A DNA stretch of 64,000 nt from Rhyzopertha dominica (GCA_025024175.1 QCXZ01000064.1:9920001-9984000); one strand, 5' to 3'; positions 10,937-23,309 are shown, counted from the first letter of the stretch. Notes: a model not told the origin generated them from the sequence alone. Numbers and translations: made by a program.

Positions 10937-12305
10937 TACGAGCCCAGTCCCATTTCAACTGGCCCGGTTGAATTTTTTTTTTATTTTTTATNTTTAATGG
11001 ACAGGAGTTGTAATGCTATTATGACACAGATATTTAATTATTTTTCACCACAACTTTTGAAATATTTCCCACTTAATCAATTATTCATTTGTCTATTTCA
11101 AACGTTTTATTTCTACTTAACTACCAAGTTGAAGCAAATCATGAGAAAACCTGAATTACAAACAACTGACTTAATCTATTTCTCCAAAGGCTACCATTGT
11201 ATTCATTAAATTCTGGCAATCTTGTGGTGTGAACTTATCCCATCTAAATTGAAGTTTATGCCTTAATGCGGGAATCGAGCTGGTAGGAGTTGCGCGCAGT
11301 TGTTTTTTCATAATGTGCCAAAGAGTTTCTATGGGAGAAAGGTCAGGACTACTGGATACCCATTTTAAGAGTGGAATACCGTTGTCGGTGAACCACTGTA
11401 AAGATCTTTTGGATACATGACATGCAGCGCCATCTTGTTGAAGAACAAAATCATTTCCTGACATCAATGACTCGTCCCTAGTGGGTGGCAAAGATTCACA
11501 CCATAATAGATGCTAGAAATTTAACTTTCCTCTTCAGACAATCTGGATGATAAATTTCATTTTTTGCCGAATAACTCTGCTGCGACTGCCGCCTACACAA
11601 ACTTCAAATCTAGACTCGTAGTTCCAGTGTACACTGTTCCATTGTTCAGAACTCCAAGTTCTACGTTCTTTTGCTCACTTCAATCGATGTTTCTTTTGTT
11701 GCGTTGTTAACAGTGGCTTTTCCTTGGCCTAGACAATAAAAACGCATTTTTGTTGAAAACATTTCAAAAGTTAAAAACAAAAGATTTTACCTTCTAAGTG
11801 ACAGGTGACAGGTGGATCTTGAAACATGTCTTTCTACAGCATCACTCCAAAGTGTGCTTAGTTGACCGTAGTTTGCCCTCCTGTTCTATTTAATTATTCG
11901 TTTCAACGCCCTCCGATCAGTATCAGTAAGTGCACTTTTTTCACATACAACTGTTTAGGCTCGAAATTATTGCTTGACTTGAATACGTTGCGAACACTGT
12001 ATCTAGTCATTTTTTAATTCTTCCGTACAAAATTCTATAATTGAAACTATCCAAAACGCTTTTGACGTCTACTGTGAACGAAACAATATAGTTAGAAACC
12101 AGGGTTCGGTCTAAATAGTTTGTATTTTTTTACTATACAAATTTGATTATTGAGAACAGTTCATTTGTGCGTAAAAATGAATAGACCATAATTTAGAGAA
12201 GCTATTTATAATAAAAACAAACTCCAAGAAGCGATTTTGTTTTAAATTTTTAAGAAATTTTAATAATTTTGTTGATGGGCCAACTGAAATGGGACAGGGC
12301 TCGTA
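10937..12305 (-). mobile_element. Full-length Tc1-like transposon, inactive
   Basis: Inverted termini CGAGCCCAGTCCCATTTCA (left) and CGAGCCCTGTCCCATTTCA (right, inverted) match over about 27 bp with 3 differences, and each is flanked by TA. The 1.37-kb body contains a degraded Tc1-type transposase on the minus strand (11171-12010). Length, TA flanks and transposase type all fit a Tc1 family element. Confidence 0.85.
11171..12010 (-). pseudogene. Tc1-like transposase (broken)
   Basis: Reading the minus strand: an ATG near 12010 opens MTRYSVRNVFKSSNNF; after a shift comes SALTDTDRRALKRIIK, a TAG, then NYGQLSTLWSDAVERHVSRS (helix-turn-helix region). AKEKPLLTTQQKKHRLK follows after about 60 bp, and the catalytic core continues without further breaks through QQDGAACH (second Asp) to SSPDLSPIETLWH (Glu), 34 residues apart (DD34E). 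The first catalytic Asp is replaced: the block reads NYESRF (TAC, plus-strand 11618-11620) where SDESRF is usual. The ~60-bp gap (11731-11792) begins GTAA and ends CTAG on the minus strand, like a small intron, but the joined phase does not fit, so it may be an indel. Confidence 0.85.
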
Positions 12306-13805
12306 TAATTCCGATGTATGGTAATTAATAAAAGCCCGAGCCTCTTTGCATTTCCGCCAGGAATAGAGAGAGTTAATATTATCCCGTAATAATTAGAACT
12401 ATAAAAGCTAGTGTTAATATTAAATACCTTAAATATTAGAATATAACTTGGATAAATACTTTTGCCATTTAGGTAAAAGAATGCAACTTTTATTTTAAAA
12501 AAGCCGCGAAAAATATGCAAACCTTACGTACAGCAGACTGATAGGCTCCACCCTTAAACAATAGTTAGGCTATTAGACCAACCGCTAACGTTATATTTCA
12601 ACGATTGGATGATGTTTATTATTGAAGCAGGATAACAAAAAAATACTAAAAATAATGTTCAGGAATAAAGAAAAGAAGCTAGATTTTGTAATTCGACTTT
12701 TGATAGTCAACATCATGTACTTTTCAAAAATTACAAATATCTTGCAGGTACAAAACTGGAAAATTACTTTAAGGAGTGATAGATACCGGGGCGAAATGCA
12801 AAATGCATTTAGTGGAAGTGTCAGTCCTAATTTCGTCACACTACCTATATCTAGGATATGTTCAAAAATAGCTAAAGTAGTGTCATCAAACAGTTCTTAA
12901 CAAGCACATGAAGTTATAAGTAAACGATATTCTACATAATCATTCATTATAATATCTGAATGATTACCGAAAGCGGTAGATTAAGATAAAAACCGTATCA
13001 ACCCTGTTATTAAATTGACCGTACGCATGTGTAGACGACGTACAAAAATTAAATCTTAACAATAGGAAACACCAACCGATTGGAAATCTGCAAAACTTAC
13101 CCCCTGGATATAAAGCACTGTTATTTAGGTACCCTTAATATTATCAGTATCCGCGCCAGATGTCATTAGAACATCACAGCGGGAGTCGTTTTCAATTGGA
13201 ACTGCGTTTAAGGGGTAGGCATTAAATCTTGAATGAATGGTGCAGATACCTGCATTTTTTTGCAAACGGTTATTGTAACATATTATGATAGTAACCGTAA
13301 TCCGCATTTGGGGACGTCGTTAACAAATGTATGTCTAAGTACCTATTTAATAACGATTTGACTAACATTGTAACTGCTCCTTGAGAGGAGTTTAGTTACA
13401 AATGTTGCGAGGCAGCTATTTGACAGCGGGGCGAGGTCGTGGGTTCACTATAAACTTACCTTTATGGTAAATTTACAATTGGGACTGGTGATGCTTTATG
13501 GGCGCCACCAAATTTTTTATTATTAAAGTAACTAATACGGCCACCGTGCGGGAAATTTGGAAAACCGCTAAATAAATGACCATTTGGAAAGATACAGTTC
13601 TTTAATATAAGATAAAAAGAAGTTATAAAATATGTGCAGGCGGTTGTACACAAGGTGGGCAGTACTGATTTATAATTAACGTATATGCGGTGAACAAACA
13701 AATAAAATTTGTGACTCTTCGCAAAGCTTTGCTCAGATTTACAATTAATCTTTATGTATCGATCTCAGTCTGATCTCATGTACATTCAATAACCGCTACG
13801 TACAG
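12306..13805. other. Unassigned AT-rich DNA
   Basis: Overlapping open frames on both strands at 12590-12900 have no recognisable content. The patch CGTGGGTTCACTA near 13440 resembles a tRNA B box, but no tRNA-like head could be folded. Confidence 0.4.
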
Positions 13806-13912
13806 TGTAATATCGAAAGGTGGTGTTCACTTATCTGTATCCTGTCAAATGGTGATGGTATGTGCAGTGTGGTGTTGGTGGCCTGGGTGGTTATGCAATT
13901 CGACGATTTCCG
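13806..13912 (+). CDS. Candidate internal exon of an unidentified gene
   Basis: It ends at a strong splice donor (CCG|GTAAGTAAG, intron starting 13913) and may start after an AG at 13805. In the frame that splices in phase to the exon at 14326, it reads through without stops and is rich in Trp, Cys and Val (CAVWCWWPGWLCNSTIS at its end). Such a skewed composition could also arise from GT-rich non-coding DNA. The start is uncertain. Confidence 0.25.
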
Positions 13913-14325
13913 GTAAGTAAGCAAGCTTCCTTTCTTATATTTAGCTCCCTACAGGTATGAACAGACAGACAGAGACCCTCGGTATATAAAATGGACTGAT
14001 GGATGACCTTACTGTGACCTCGACGTTCGACCCTAACGATTGAATCAAAGTAATGTAAGTAAGCTGTACAAAATTAATTATATAATTTACCTCACTTCGC
14101 GGAGGGTCAGCTTATAGGTATAAGTATATTCGACGACAGAAATAAGGCCAACAAAGCAAGCACCTCAAATTGGAAAATTCCAGTAACTTATCAGGAACCC
14201 TGAAGTAGTAAAGGTAAGGAGCAAATGATCGAAATTAATGATGGTACCTTACCTTAATCAAAAATGGTAGATACACTATAAATACCGGGTGCTAGTTATT
14301 ATAATAATTAATGTTTTACTTTCAG

Positions 14326-14486
14326 CTCAAGATGGTATGGCCAGTGAAGTCGGCAGCGGAGTGCCAGAACATGGGACTAATCTTCACAAAAATAAAGGCC
14401 GAAAAAATGTAAGAAAAAACAATACATACCCAGGGGCAGAACGACAGCCTGATTGTGGACAACCCACACCACAGATGGACTACTGA
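14326..14486 (+). CDS. Candidate terminal exon of an unidentified gene
   Basis: It is preceded by a pyrimidine-rich acceptor (TTTTACTTTCAG, 14314-14325) and reads QDGMASEVGSGVPEHGTN... to PTPQMDY and TGA at 14484-14486. The sequence is hydrophilic, basic in the middle (KNKGRKNVRKN) and free of stops. AATAAA follows 34 bp after the stop. The first two bases complete a codon begun by the last base of the exon ending at 13912, giving a 413-bp intron. A second frame across the same exon is also open for 26 codons, so the reading frame is not certain. No family recognised. Confidence 0.35.
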
Positions 14487-14520
14487 ATATGTACAAATCT
14501 AGTGATTTTTGATTTAGTTA

Positions 14521-14526
14521 AATAAA
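14521..14526 (+). promoter_or_regulatory. Poly(A) signal AATAAA
   Basis: Consensus hexamer 34 bp downstream of the stop of the candidate terminal exon, within AATAAACAAACAAAC. Confidence 0.4.
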
Positions 14527-14751
14527 CAAACAAACGGAATGTTACACCATAGTAGATAAAGGAAAAACGTATCAGTATTTTCCCAAGTAGAAGGAAGCAG
14601 CTATATTGATCAGTTCCTTAAAAACGAAAACAACGTATTTTATGTTACGCTCAATCAAGCTTTGGTAAAAATCTCTAAATTATTACGTTGGAGCCACGCC
14701 ACTTCAACTCATATCTCTACTTAAATAAACCTAATTAACAGAACTTTTAGT

Positions 14752-15010
14752 TATGAAGTCATTGAAGCATTTTGAAGCTTTCTTGCCTCAAGAAGTTATG
14801 GACGTACGTGAAGTAGTTGTAGTCGAAGGGGGAGAAGTCTGGTGAGTACGGTAGGTATAGCGACTTTTGTCGCATGATAAATGATCATTGAGACGTTTAG
14901 TCTAGCGCTGTCGTGGTTGCTACTTATTGATCACAACAGGGCATTGCATAAGTTTTTGATGCACTTCATCGATACATGATTGAATTTGAAGGCAGTCCTT
15001 CAAAATTATT
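14752..15010 (-). pseudogene. Mariner transposase relic
   Basis: The minus strand reads, in order, DEVHQKLMQ, a region like HDSARLNVSMI (second catalytic Asp) and LYLPYSPDFSPFDYNYF (third catalytic Asp of a D,D34D mariner), followed by HNFLRQESFK. These match the order of blocks in classical mariner transposases, which is a different family from the IS630-type relics elsewhere in the window. Frameshifts and stops separate the blocks, and the N-terminal half is not recognisable. Confidence 0.65.
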
Positions 15011-15989
15011 CTACTAAATATCCTCAGGGTATGCAAAGTGATTCAGCAAACGCGAATCAGTGATAGGCGTTTATGTTAAAATTGACAAAAAATGAAAGTT
15101 ATCCAGAATTAAGCACTTAACAAACTAAAAATATTTACAAAGATGATGGACTTCAGGCAATACCGGAAGTGGGCAACATCTTCGTTGTCTTAAATCGAGC
15201 ACTGTGTACATTCCGTTCGCAAACTATTTGACATTTTTTAAAAACTTTGACGTATATGAAAACAGCTCGAATGATACGGTTTTCACGATTCATTTCCAGT
15301 AATAATAAACAACAATTTGCATATGTTAAATTAACAAATCCGTCTTCATTTAAGTATAAAAAAGTAACCCCACTTTTGCTAATTCAAACCAGAATAACTC
15401 ACTATTTAATAATGTTTTTCATCATTTAATCAGTTCGATGCCGAATTAAAAAGCCTTTATAACGATATCAGATATTTACGTTGTATTTGGTCAAAATGTT
15501 GACTGGCTGTATTTTTACAATTAATGTAAAACAACTACTAAAAGAGGTAAAAAAATCTAATTTCTAAATAAAAACGAATTAATTATCTCTTTGGGAAGCA
15601 GATGGAAAATTACTAGGAGTATGTTTACATTCTGTACGACTAGTGCATTTATAAGTTTGAAAGTTTGAAAAGAACTTTCTGTTTACGACATCCGATAAAA
15701 AAAGCACTACATCGATCACCGATTTGTAAGATTTGCTTATAAGTAGCAATCCACAATATTATGATACCAAACAATATATAACAAAGAACACAACAACTAC
15801 TAAAACAAAGTACAATGTCAATAGCAGCAAAAATAAAAGAAAACGATCAGATTAGATGTTCCATGTACGTTTATTCTGGTGATAACAAATACCCAGCTAA
15901 ATCAAAAGTGAATTATCGCATTTATTAGTATGTTTTCATTGACATTGCGAAATGCGTTGCGTATTCGTCCCACCCATATCCTCCCCTAT
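15011..15989. other. Unassigned AT-rich DNA
   Basis: No supported gene. The left part may be the unrecognisable N-terminal half of the mariner relic. Confidence 0.4.
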
Positions 15990-16330
15990 AAAGATAAACT
16001 ATGTTTGAAGTGACCTCACAAAAAGAAATCAAGTTTCGTTAGGTTCGGAGACCGCACCGGGCACGTCGTGGAACCTCCTATTCCAATCTATCTATTTGGA
16101 AGTACTTTGTTTAGGAACTCCCTTACATCCCTAGCATTATTTCCTAGCGCTTCATCGTNTTGGTACCACGTCGTTGTTATATAGCAAGTAGCGGGTCTTC
16201 TAAAATTTCAGCTAAGTTGTCTTGCAGGAAATGTATATAAGTTTCGGCATTCAAGTTTCCGTTAAAAAAGTTGGGCCAATGACACGCCGGTCTATGATGC
16301 CCTCCCCCACACAAATTTAAAAACCACCTG
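15990..16330 (-). pseudogene. IS630/mariner-like transposase relic
   Basis: The minus strand reads HWPNFFNGNLNAETYIHFL then QDNLAEILEDPLL, the usual stretch between the first and second catalytic Asp blocks of the insect IS630-type family (GPYFFDGNLN...YL.FL). A degraded ARxGLRT-NLISF tail follows. Multiple frameshifts. Confidence 0.65.
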
Positions 16331-16678
16331 TGTTGTTTGTTTAAATGCTATACTATAGTAATGTCAGTCGTTTCTTTAAGTAAAATGGTCTTTATGAAAG
16401 GACCCTTTATCCGTAAAAAGAACGTAATCAAAAAAGTAGTTTTGCAGTTCAAGTTTAACTAGAGCAGATTAATTAGCAAAATTCTCAGTGCTATCAAATA
16501 TGTCTTTCAAACACTTAAATGTCGCTGAATTTAGATGCGTGCGTTCAAGAAAGTGTTGGTCGCACAGCCTGGAAGTACACAAATAATTTTTTTCTGCTTC
16601 CCCCAAGGTATAAACCTTGTCGATTAACACTTTTTAGAAAACATTTGAAGATTTTTAAATGAAAACCACGTTTCTCAC
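16331..16678. other. Unassigned DNA
   Basis: Probably the 5' part of the flanking transposase relic; nothing definite. Confidence 0.35.
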
Positions 16679-16792
16679 TACAGGTCACTTCCTTTAGAAA
16701 GTAGTTCCCATAATGGCAGCTAGGTGGCTTTGTCATCGTGTTAGTGTAGTGCTGACAGATGGCATTACCATCTAATGTTCTACCTACTTAAG
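16679..16792 (+). repeat. 0.3-kb dispersed repeat, left-half copy
   Basis: It matches the first part of the unit at 6824-7124 (CTACAGGTCACTTCCTTTAG through the GGCAGCTAGGTGGCTTTG block) with about 90% identity by eye, then ends abruptly. Confidence 0.75.
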
Positions 16793-18149
16793 TTATTTTT
16801 ATTTGATATGGCAATAATTTGGATCCACAAACTGTATTTAAATTAAAACAAATTTATCACTTTAATCTATTATTTCTGCAAAAGAATCGTGAAATCCGTA
16901 TGCTTCTAGGTACTTTCGTTTCAAAGACATTTAAAATGGCGCAACACACTATAAACGTTAAATTGTCCAAAAGGACAAGAAATTGACGTTGTTTCGTTAA
17001 AAGCAGCCCAAAGTAACACTAAATACAACGTGTGGATCCACTGCTTCCTATAAATACGTGTAACGCTAAATAATATGCCTGTGATGACTCCAACTTGCTT
17101 TACTGCCCAAAAATGAGAATTACGTCTTATATCACATCGGCGTCTGAGCAGCCCATCAAAGTGCAATTTTTACCTATTTTGTTAAATCGCTAAGGCTAAA
17201 AACTGATCGATTTTTATCTTCCTAAAAACTTTCCGGTCTCGTAATTTGCTGAAGGTTTATACTGTCCAACTAAATCAGCAAACTAGAGTGTTATACTATG
17301 TGCAGCTATTTCAAGAAATGCACAGTCTTTTTACATATTGTATGATTACAGCGTATGGATACCTACACGTAAAATAGTAATTAAATATGATCTACCGGTT
17401 ACACCAGGTTTATAGTATAAAAAATGAGACATTTTTAATACTGACGATGTGCTAAGAGAAATTAATAAAAAGGTTACTTTTTAAGCATGGACAGTAAACA
17501 GTCATTCCCGTTAATGCAGTATCTGAAGCCATATGACGTATAATGAAACTAAATTGTTTAAATGTTGGTAGCACAAATATTTGAACGCTGTAAACCGATT
17601 TAATTTCCGGCAGTTTGGCCGCATGACTATGGTAATTAGCGCGCAGGTGGCGCCCCCACATCCTGCGGCGACCAGACGTAGAACTAATCACGACTGCAAC
17701 CGCAGTTAGACTCTATTATTTACTCAACTGCTTTCGGCTGAATTTACTGTGAGCTTTGACAAATCTAGTACAAGGATAATAATGTTGCGGAAAATGTCTA
17801 ATTCCTGCATTAGAACTAAGTTAAAGACCGTCAACTAACATGTATATTGTCAAGATAGCTGTATGCTATTTTGAATTTATTAAAATTCAAATAAACAACC
17901 GTTCTAGAACGATTGACTTTTACAAAGTTTTCTAAAATTGCTAACTGGTAATATTTAGTAAAACGATCGCTTTGTTGAGAGCTATGATTATTTTAGCTTT
18001 AATATGAAAGTATGTACGCCTTGACAAATGAACACAATCAAAAGGATTTGCGTAGTCTAGGGATGATGTAAGAAAAATAGCTTATAAATTTGCGGTGACG
18101 TTGCAGATCAACCACAAATTTAATAATGAATCAGAGAAAGCGGGTTAAG
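16793..18149. other. Unassigned AT-rich DNA
   Basis: No supported gene or repeat. A short GC-rich patch at 17635-17690 has no frame of interest. Confidence 0.45.
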
Positions 18150-19635
18150 ACTAGCTAAACTCTTTTCTCCGGTGAAACCCTGTGTATCAGAGTAGGAAAG
18201 CAGAGGGCTTGTCGTCAGCTCGGTCTGAAGAAATGTCTCGAGAGCACGTAGCAAACTACTTTCGTTTGCTGATGACTACTATGGAAGAAGAAGAATTATT
18301 TAATAAACCAGAGAACATCTGGAACATGGACAAGACGGGGCTTCAGCTAAATAATGTTGCGTCCAAAGTCCTGGCAACTAAGGGATCAAAACCCGTTTGG
18401 TCTATAACTTCCTCTGAAAAAGGAGAGATAATTACTGTGATTGCATGTTGCAATGCAGAGGGTAATATTCTCGCTCCTGTTTGTATTATGAAAGGAAAAA
18501 ACAAAAAAAATTGAAGGGATGCCCCTAGACCTTTTGTTTTAATGTCCCAAAAATCAACATACATAAATTCACAAGTATTCTTGGATTGGTTTGGAAATCA
18601 TTTGATACCTGGAAGTGCTTTTGGCAGTGAATGGACGTGGATCGTATTGCAATGTTGATATGTTAGACGTTGCAGATGAGAATGACATCATTATTATCAG
18701 TCTCCCCAGTCACACGACACATATTCTTCGACAGTTAGACAGAGTCGTTTTTAAATCATTGAAGGTAGCTGGTAGCTTTCGGAGAAGCTTGTAACAGATT
18801 TATGAAAATACATCCTCCCCGAAGAATATCTAGACTGCAGTTTGGTGGCTTGCTTTTTCAAACATGGAGTAGGGCAGTAATTCCAAAAAATGCAGTATCA
18901 GGGTTCAAGGCAACCGGAATATATCCATATAATCCTGACGCCATTCCAGACTATACATTTTCAACAAATGAAGCAACACCAGTTTCAGTCAGACATGTAC
19001 TAGTGGAACCACCAAAAGAGTACGTGGAACCACCCGCAGAGACAGATGCACACAGTCATCAATTCCAGGACCTTCGGCCAGTCCAGATTTTGTTACTTAA
19101 CCAACCAGACACACTACTCCCCAGTCTCTGATGCTGCAGAAAATGATACAATTTATAACAAAAACTCTTCTGGCTTTGATCATGAGCTTGGTCAGCAACC
19201 AGCTCCTGGAGATGAGTCAGGAGATATTATAACACCGGTAAAGATTTTGGAACAAATATCTCCAGTTCCTCATGCTGAGGTCACAGAAAATGCTAAGAAG
19301 CTTAGAAGAAACATTGCTTCTGTTCTAACATCTCCAGAATTTCGAGCTGAAAAGAAATTGAAATTACAGTCAAAGAAACAACCGAAATGAGGACGCAGAG
19401 ACAAAAAAAAACAAAACAACCGACACGGAAATCAAGAAAGAAGCGCAAAAAGTTAAAACTGTGACGGACAGAGAATCAGGTAATGAAGTTCCTTTTGAAG
19501 ATAGAGATGCCAGCATAGGAGAGGATGAATCAGACGAAAAATGCGCTAGTTGTGGAGAGCAATATTCGGTTACAACCAAAAAGGACGACTGGAGCCATTG
19601 CGTATATTGTTCCAAATGATACCATGGTAGTTTTG
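18150..19635 (+). pseudogene. Pogo/Tigger-like transposase with C-terminal zinc finger (broken)
   Basis: Frames in order: KAEGLSSARSEEMSREHV, ENIWNMDKTGLQLNN (first catalytic Asp of the DDE_1 core), TVIACCNAEGNILAPV, then a shift, VFLDWFGNHLIPG, a badly degraded second Asp region near 18655, LPSHTTHI, QLDRVVFKSLK (third Asp), FMKIHPPRRISRLQF, AVSGFKATGIYPYNPDAIP, and finally a Cys-rich end (CASCGEQYSVTTKKDDWSHC, CVYCSK) resembling the PHD-like finger found at the C terminus of insect pogo-type proteins. The N-terminal CENP-B-type DNA-binding part is missing or unrecognisable. At least three frameshifts make it non-functional. Confidence 0.8.
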
Positions 19636-22481
19636 GAGTAAGTTTGAAAACATTTGTGACTTGTGCGGTTGGGTTTTGGCCAAGAAAAGGAGGCGCCAGT
19701 AAACAGTTATCACTAGGGCATCTCACCCTACTAGGGAAGGCATCTTTCGCATGCCTTGGTAATTTTTCCCTAAACAGAAAGAATACAACAATGCAGATTT
19801 TGCTGATTCAGACGATTTTAAATTGGCACATTTATCCGACAGTTTTGAAAAGCTACATTTCCTAAATCTTTCTCTGCAGGGAAAAAATCTTGCGTCTGTT
19901 GCGGTCAACGGAAAAAATATCAGTTTTTATTAGAAAGTATAAAAAGTAAAATAGAATTAAGATACTGGTAACCATTATCCTTCGGTTTATTTACTTCTGC
20001 GGAAGAACAAGATTTTGGATGCAAACTTGGGCAGCATGGAATTGACAGAAATTCTGGTCTCAACAAAAGATGAATATCCCTTTCTAAGTGACTAGGCTCT
20101 AAGGATTTTAATTCCATTTTAGACTTCGAATTTGTGCGAAGCTGGTTTTCAGCGGCCATTATAATAGAAAGTATAGCCCAAAAATGTAGGAAAAGAAAAT
20201 GAAGGTGGTCGCATCAAGTTTAATTCAACAAATTACCAAAATGTCTAGTAATTTGCAGGATCTCTCATAATGTTTATAAGGCAATAAATACGTTAAATAA
20301 TGAAAATACACGAGTTTTATTATTTTTATATATTGCCTCCCACAAGTCACACTAATTGTAAGGAGTCATGAAAAATCTTTAAATGAAAAAGAGGGCTGCA
20401 ATTCAGAAAAGTTTGGGAGCCACTGATACATCATTCGTATACTACCATTATAAAAGCCATATTGTAGCATTTCAAAAACGGAATCTACAACCAAAAATAT
20501 GTAGAATAATGAAAGAAATGAAACAATACTACATTTTTCTACAAATATTACACATAATTGTTTACATAATGAAGTTGATATATTATACATTGTTTCTTGT
20601 AGCATGTGCTGGGATTTGACAGAAGAACTACCTATATTTGTCAAAGTACCAATACAGAGTACAGTAAGATTTAAATTTGGCACTCATTTTGAATATATCT
20701 CTGATTTGTATAAATACACTTGTTTACCTTCATCAATTGTTAAAATGACGAGTCTTACTAAAAACAAAGGAGTTACTTAATAACTTAGTATTTGATAGTC
20801 GAGGCCAGAATTCTCAATTCATTCAAGTAATTTATTTTTCTTATAAATACCAAACAAGAAAATTGCAACGCACAAATCTCGTTGGAAACGAAACCAGGTA
20901 TAACTACTTAAATTTACAGGCCGCGTGAAATGTCAGGTCCTATAAAGGTTTCGGCTTTATAAAAACACATTTAGACCTCTATTCAGGACCATAGATCGAG
21001 GGAAGATAAAGACGGGTATCTGAATTAATAAACCTTTAAACAGCCCCCACTGAATGCGATTAACGAGCATCATCCACTTTAGATAATGCGAAGCAGAGTG
21101 ACATACGATTCATCCCTCTAAACACGTAACCGGGACTGTTATTATTACGACTAACCACATTGAACGCGTGTGCTTTCACCATGCCTAACAATTCTGTTTG
21201 CGTTCCAGCGTTTCGATGTCTGCCAACGATAACGTTAATAACAGTCTTTCGGAACATTGAATCAGAAAATTCAATTTTCTTAAGTTGATGTAATAGAGCC
21301 ATTTGGGTTTTCAAGGTAGAAGTAAGCCATTTAAACATTTCTGTGGTATGCTTACTTAATTATTCGTAATCAACAGTAATTTTTGCGAATTATTATTATT
21401 ATTATTAAAAGCTTGATGTATCTTGTTTATCTTTTAATGTAAAGAAATTTAAAACAAGTATGAAAGTCTTTACGGGGAAAGAGAGTTTAACCTACTTTGT
21501 ATCGTCATATTAAATATACAAAATAAATTTCTTATAGAAAGCGTAAAAAGGTAGGTATATGTTGATCAGTGTTATGCTGTTATGCCAAGATCTATCCAAC
21601 GAATCCGATCCGTTGAGCTGTGTGGCAGACATCAGACGGACAAAGTGCGGACAAAAACGCCCTTTCTTCATAAATGAAGAGGAAATGCGCTAAAAACTGA
21701 AATTACATTTACAACTAATGCAGTTTCAATTGTTGGCTAGTTTCGGTCTCGTTATCAAAACATGTGTAAGTAAACTAGTTACTTTGAGGACCCATAATCC
21801 ATTTTAATCTCAGCCGCCATGAAGGAAGGAGCTTTAGAATAATTAGCTGTAATAAAAATGCGCTTATTACCGGATAATTATCGCCAATAAACTTGTTACG
21901 TTCGGTTCTCTAGAAGGTAGATAAATTCTTCTTCTTCTTCAGCACTTTTCCATTATACGTTTGCTGCTTTCTTCCTCCACATTGCCTTCGCTTGTCCAAT
22001 ACATGTCTCCCTTCCCTCTTCGCCTACTGCCGGGAGGCTTTCATTCTACTACTCTTTCTATTTGTCTGTATTTTGGCGTGTTTTAGATGTCATCGTTCCA
22101 TTATCTATCTGAACATTTTACTTCTATTCGTTACCATATTTCTACAGTTGCATGTCTTGTGGCTTGTAGGCCAGGCATCTTCTGAGATAGCCTAGTTCGA
22201 CTGTTCTTATCTTGTTCCGTATTGTTTTTGTCATTTTGCCGTATCTCTGCTCCATTGAAAGTAGTGCTGTCAGAATTTGTAATTCTTATATTTGATATTC
22301 GAATATGGAGCAAACCAAATATATTCGTTTGTTGGGTACAAATACGCGAGTATTCATATTCGATTTATTCTAAAATGAATAAACTGGTAGCTGTATTCGT
22401 TTTTTTACGAAAACAAATAAACGAATATATGGACGAAAGCAGATGCTGTACAAAATCCAACTGTGCAAACACCAAGCTACA
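19636..22481. other. Unassigned DNA, no confirmed gene
   Basis: The most protein-like frame is 21060-21338 (-): basic, with FSDSMFRKTVINVIVGRHR, in slightly GC-richer DNA, ending TAA near 21060; unrecognised. A (TTA)n microsatellite lies at 21391-21411. 21930-22240 is a T/C-rich tract resembling the antisense of a LINE, without a confirmable motif. Frames at 19920-20160 and 22222-22641 look fortuitous; the latter runs into the MITE that follows. Confidence 0.35.
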
Positions 22482-23139
22482 TACAGGGTTAGGAAAAATT
22501 ACCAGAAAGGTTATTTCAGAAAATACAGCAGTTACCAAAAATGTTTTATATAAAAGTTTTAAAAATCTACATACCTGTAATAAATTGGAGTATACAGGTT
22601 CGTTCAAAAAGTTGTGGACAAATAAAGTTATACTTTTTTAGATGGAACACCCACATATTATTAATGAATTTGATCGTCTTGTAAATTTTCAGCATTTTTA
22701 TTAACTAACGTTATATATGCCTAAATTTATTAGTTTCTTGGATATCGGCGTTTCAAATAATAATGGATGACAGGGCGATATTCCAACGCAATGGAGGTGG
22801 ACTACGATGAGACAATTTTTTTAGTTACGGGCCACAATGAGACGATGTTTCATTGTAGTCCGACATTGTTCTCTTTAAGTGGCTCACATTAAAAAAAAAT
22901 TGTGGCCTACACATCCCCTTTTATGCGTTATACGTTGATATCTAGGAAAATAATGAATTTAGGCATAACGTAGGGTTAATAAAAAATGTTAAAATGTTAC
23001 ATGACTGTCAAAATAAGTAATAATACACGGGGTGTTTTAAAAAAAAACACGTTTTATTTTCCATAAATAAAACATTTTTTTGCAGACTCCTGTTCTTTTG
23101 AAATAATCGACTGTTCTGGTAATTTCTCTTAACCCTGTA
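22482..23139. mobile_element. Palindromic TA-flanked MITE
   Basis: The termini read TACAGGGTTAGGAAAAATTA (left) and TACAGGGTTAAGAGAAATTA (right, inverted), both continuing with ACCAGAA. Inside, a second pair of arms of about 95 bp (22645-22745 and 22935-23035) is also inverted, and the centre carries further inverted GAGAC/GTGGCC words. The whole 0.66-kb element could fold on itself. TA flanks and the CAGGG start point to the mariner/Tc1 group. No coding capacity. Confidence 0.8.
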
Positions 23140-23309
23140 AGTGTAGTGCCGTTATCTCGATTATTTATTTCCAGAACAAGACGTTTTGTTATTATTATTA
23201 GTTAGTTATTTCAAAAACGCTTGATAAATTGATTGAATTTTATTTCTGTAACGAAGTACTTTTAAGTATTTACGCATACTTACCTTAAATTAAAACAAAA
23301 AACAAGGAA

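Noticed and set aside
12591..12900. Overlapping open frames on both strands (82 and 92 codons)
   Set aside because: They are near reverse complements of each other, of low complexity, and match no protein pattern; typical chance frames in AT-rich DNA.
13400..13450. B-box-like GTGGGTTCACTA suggesting a tRNA or SINE
   Set aside because: No A box at the right spacing and no cloverleaf; no other copies seen in the window.
22222..22641. 139-codon plus-strand frame
   Set aside because: It runs across the left border of the palindromic MITE and changes character at the border; no recognisable content.
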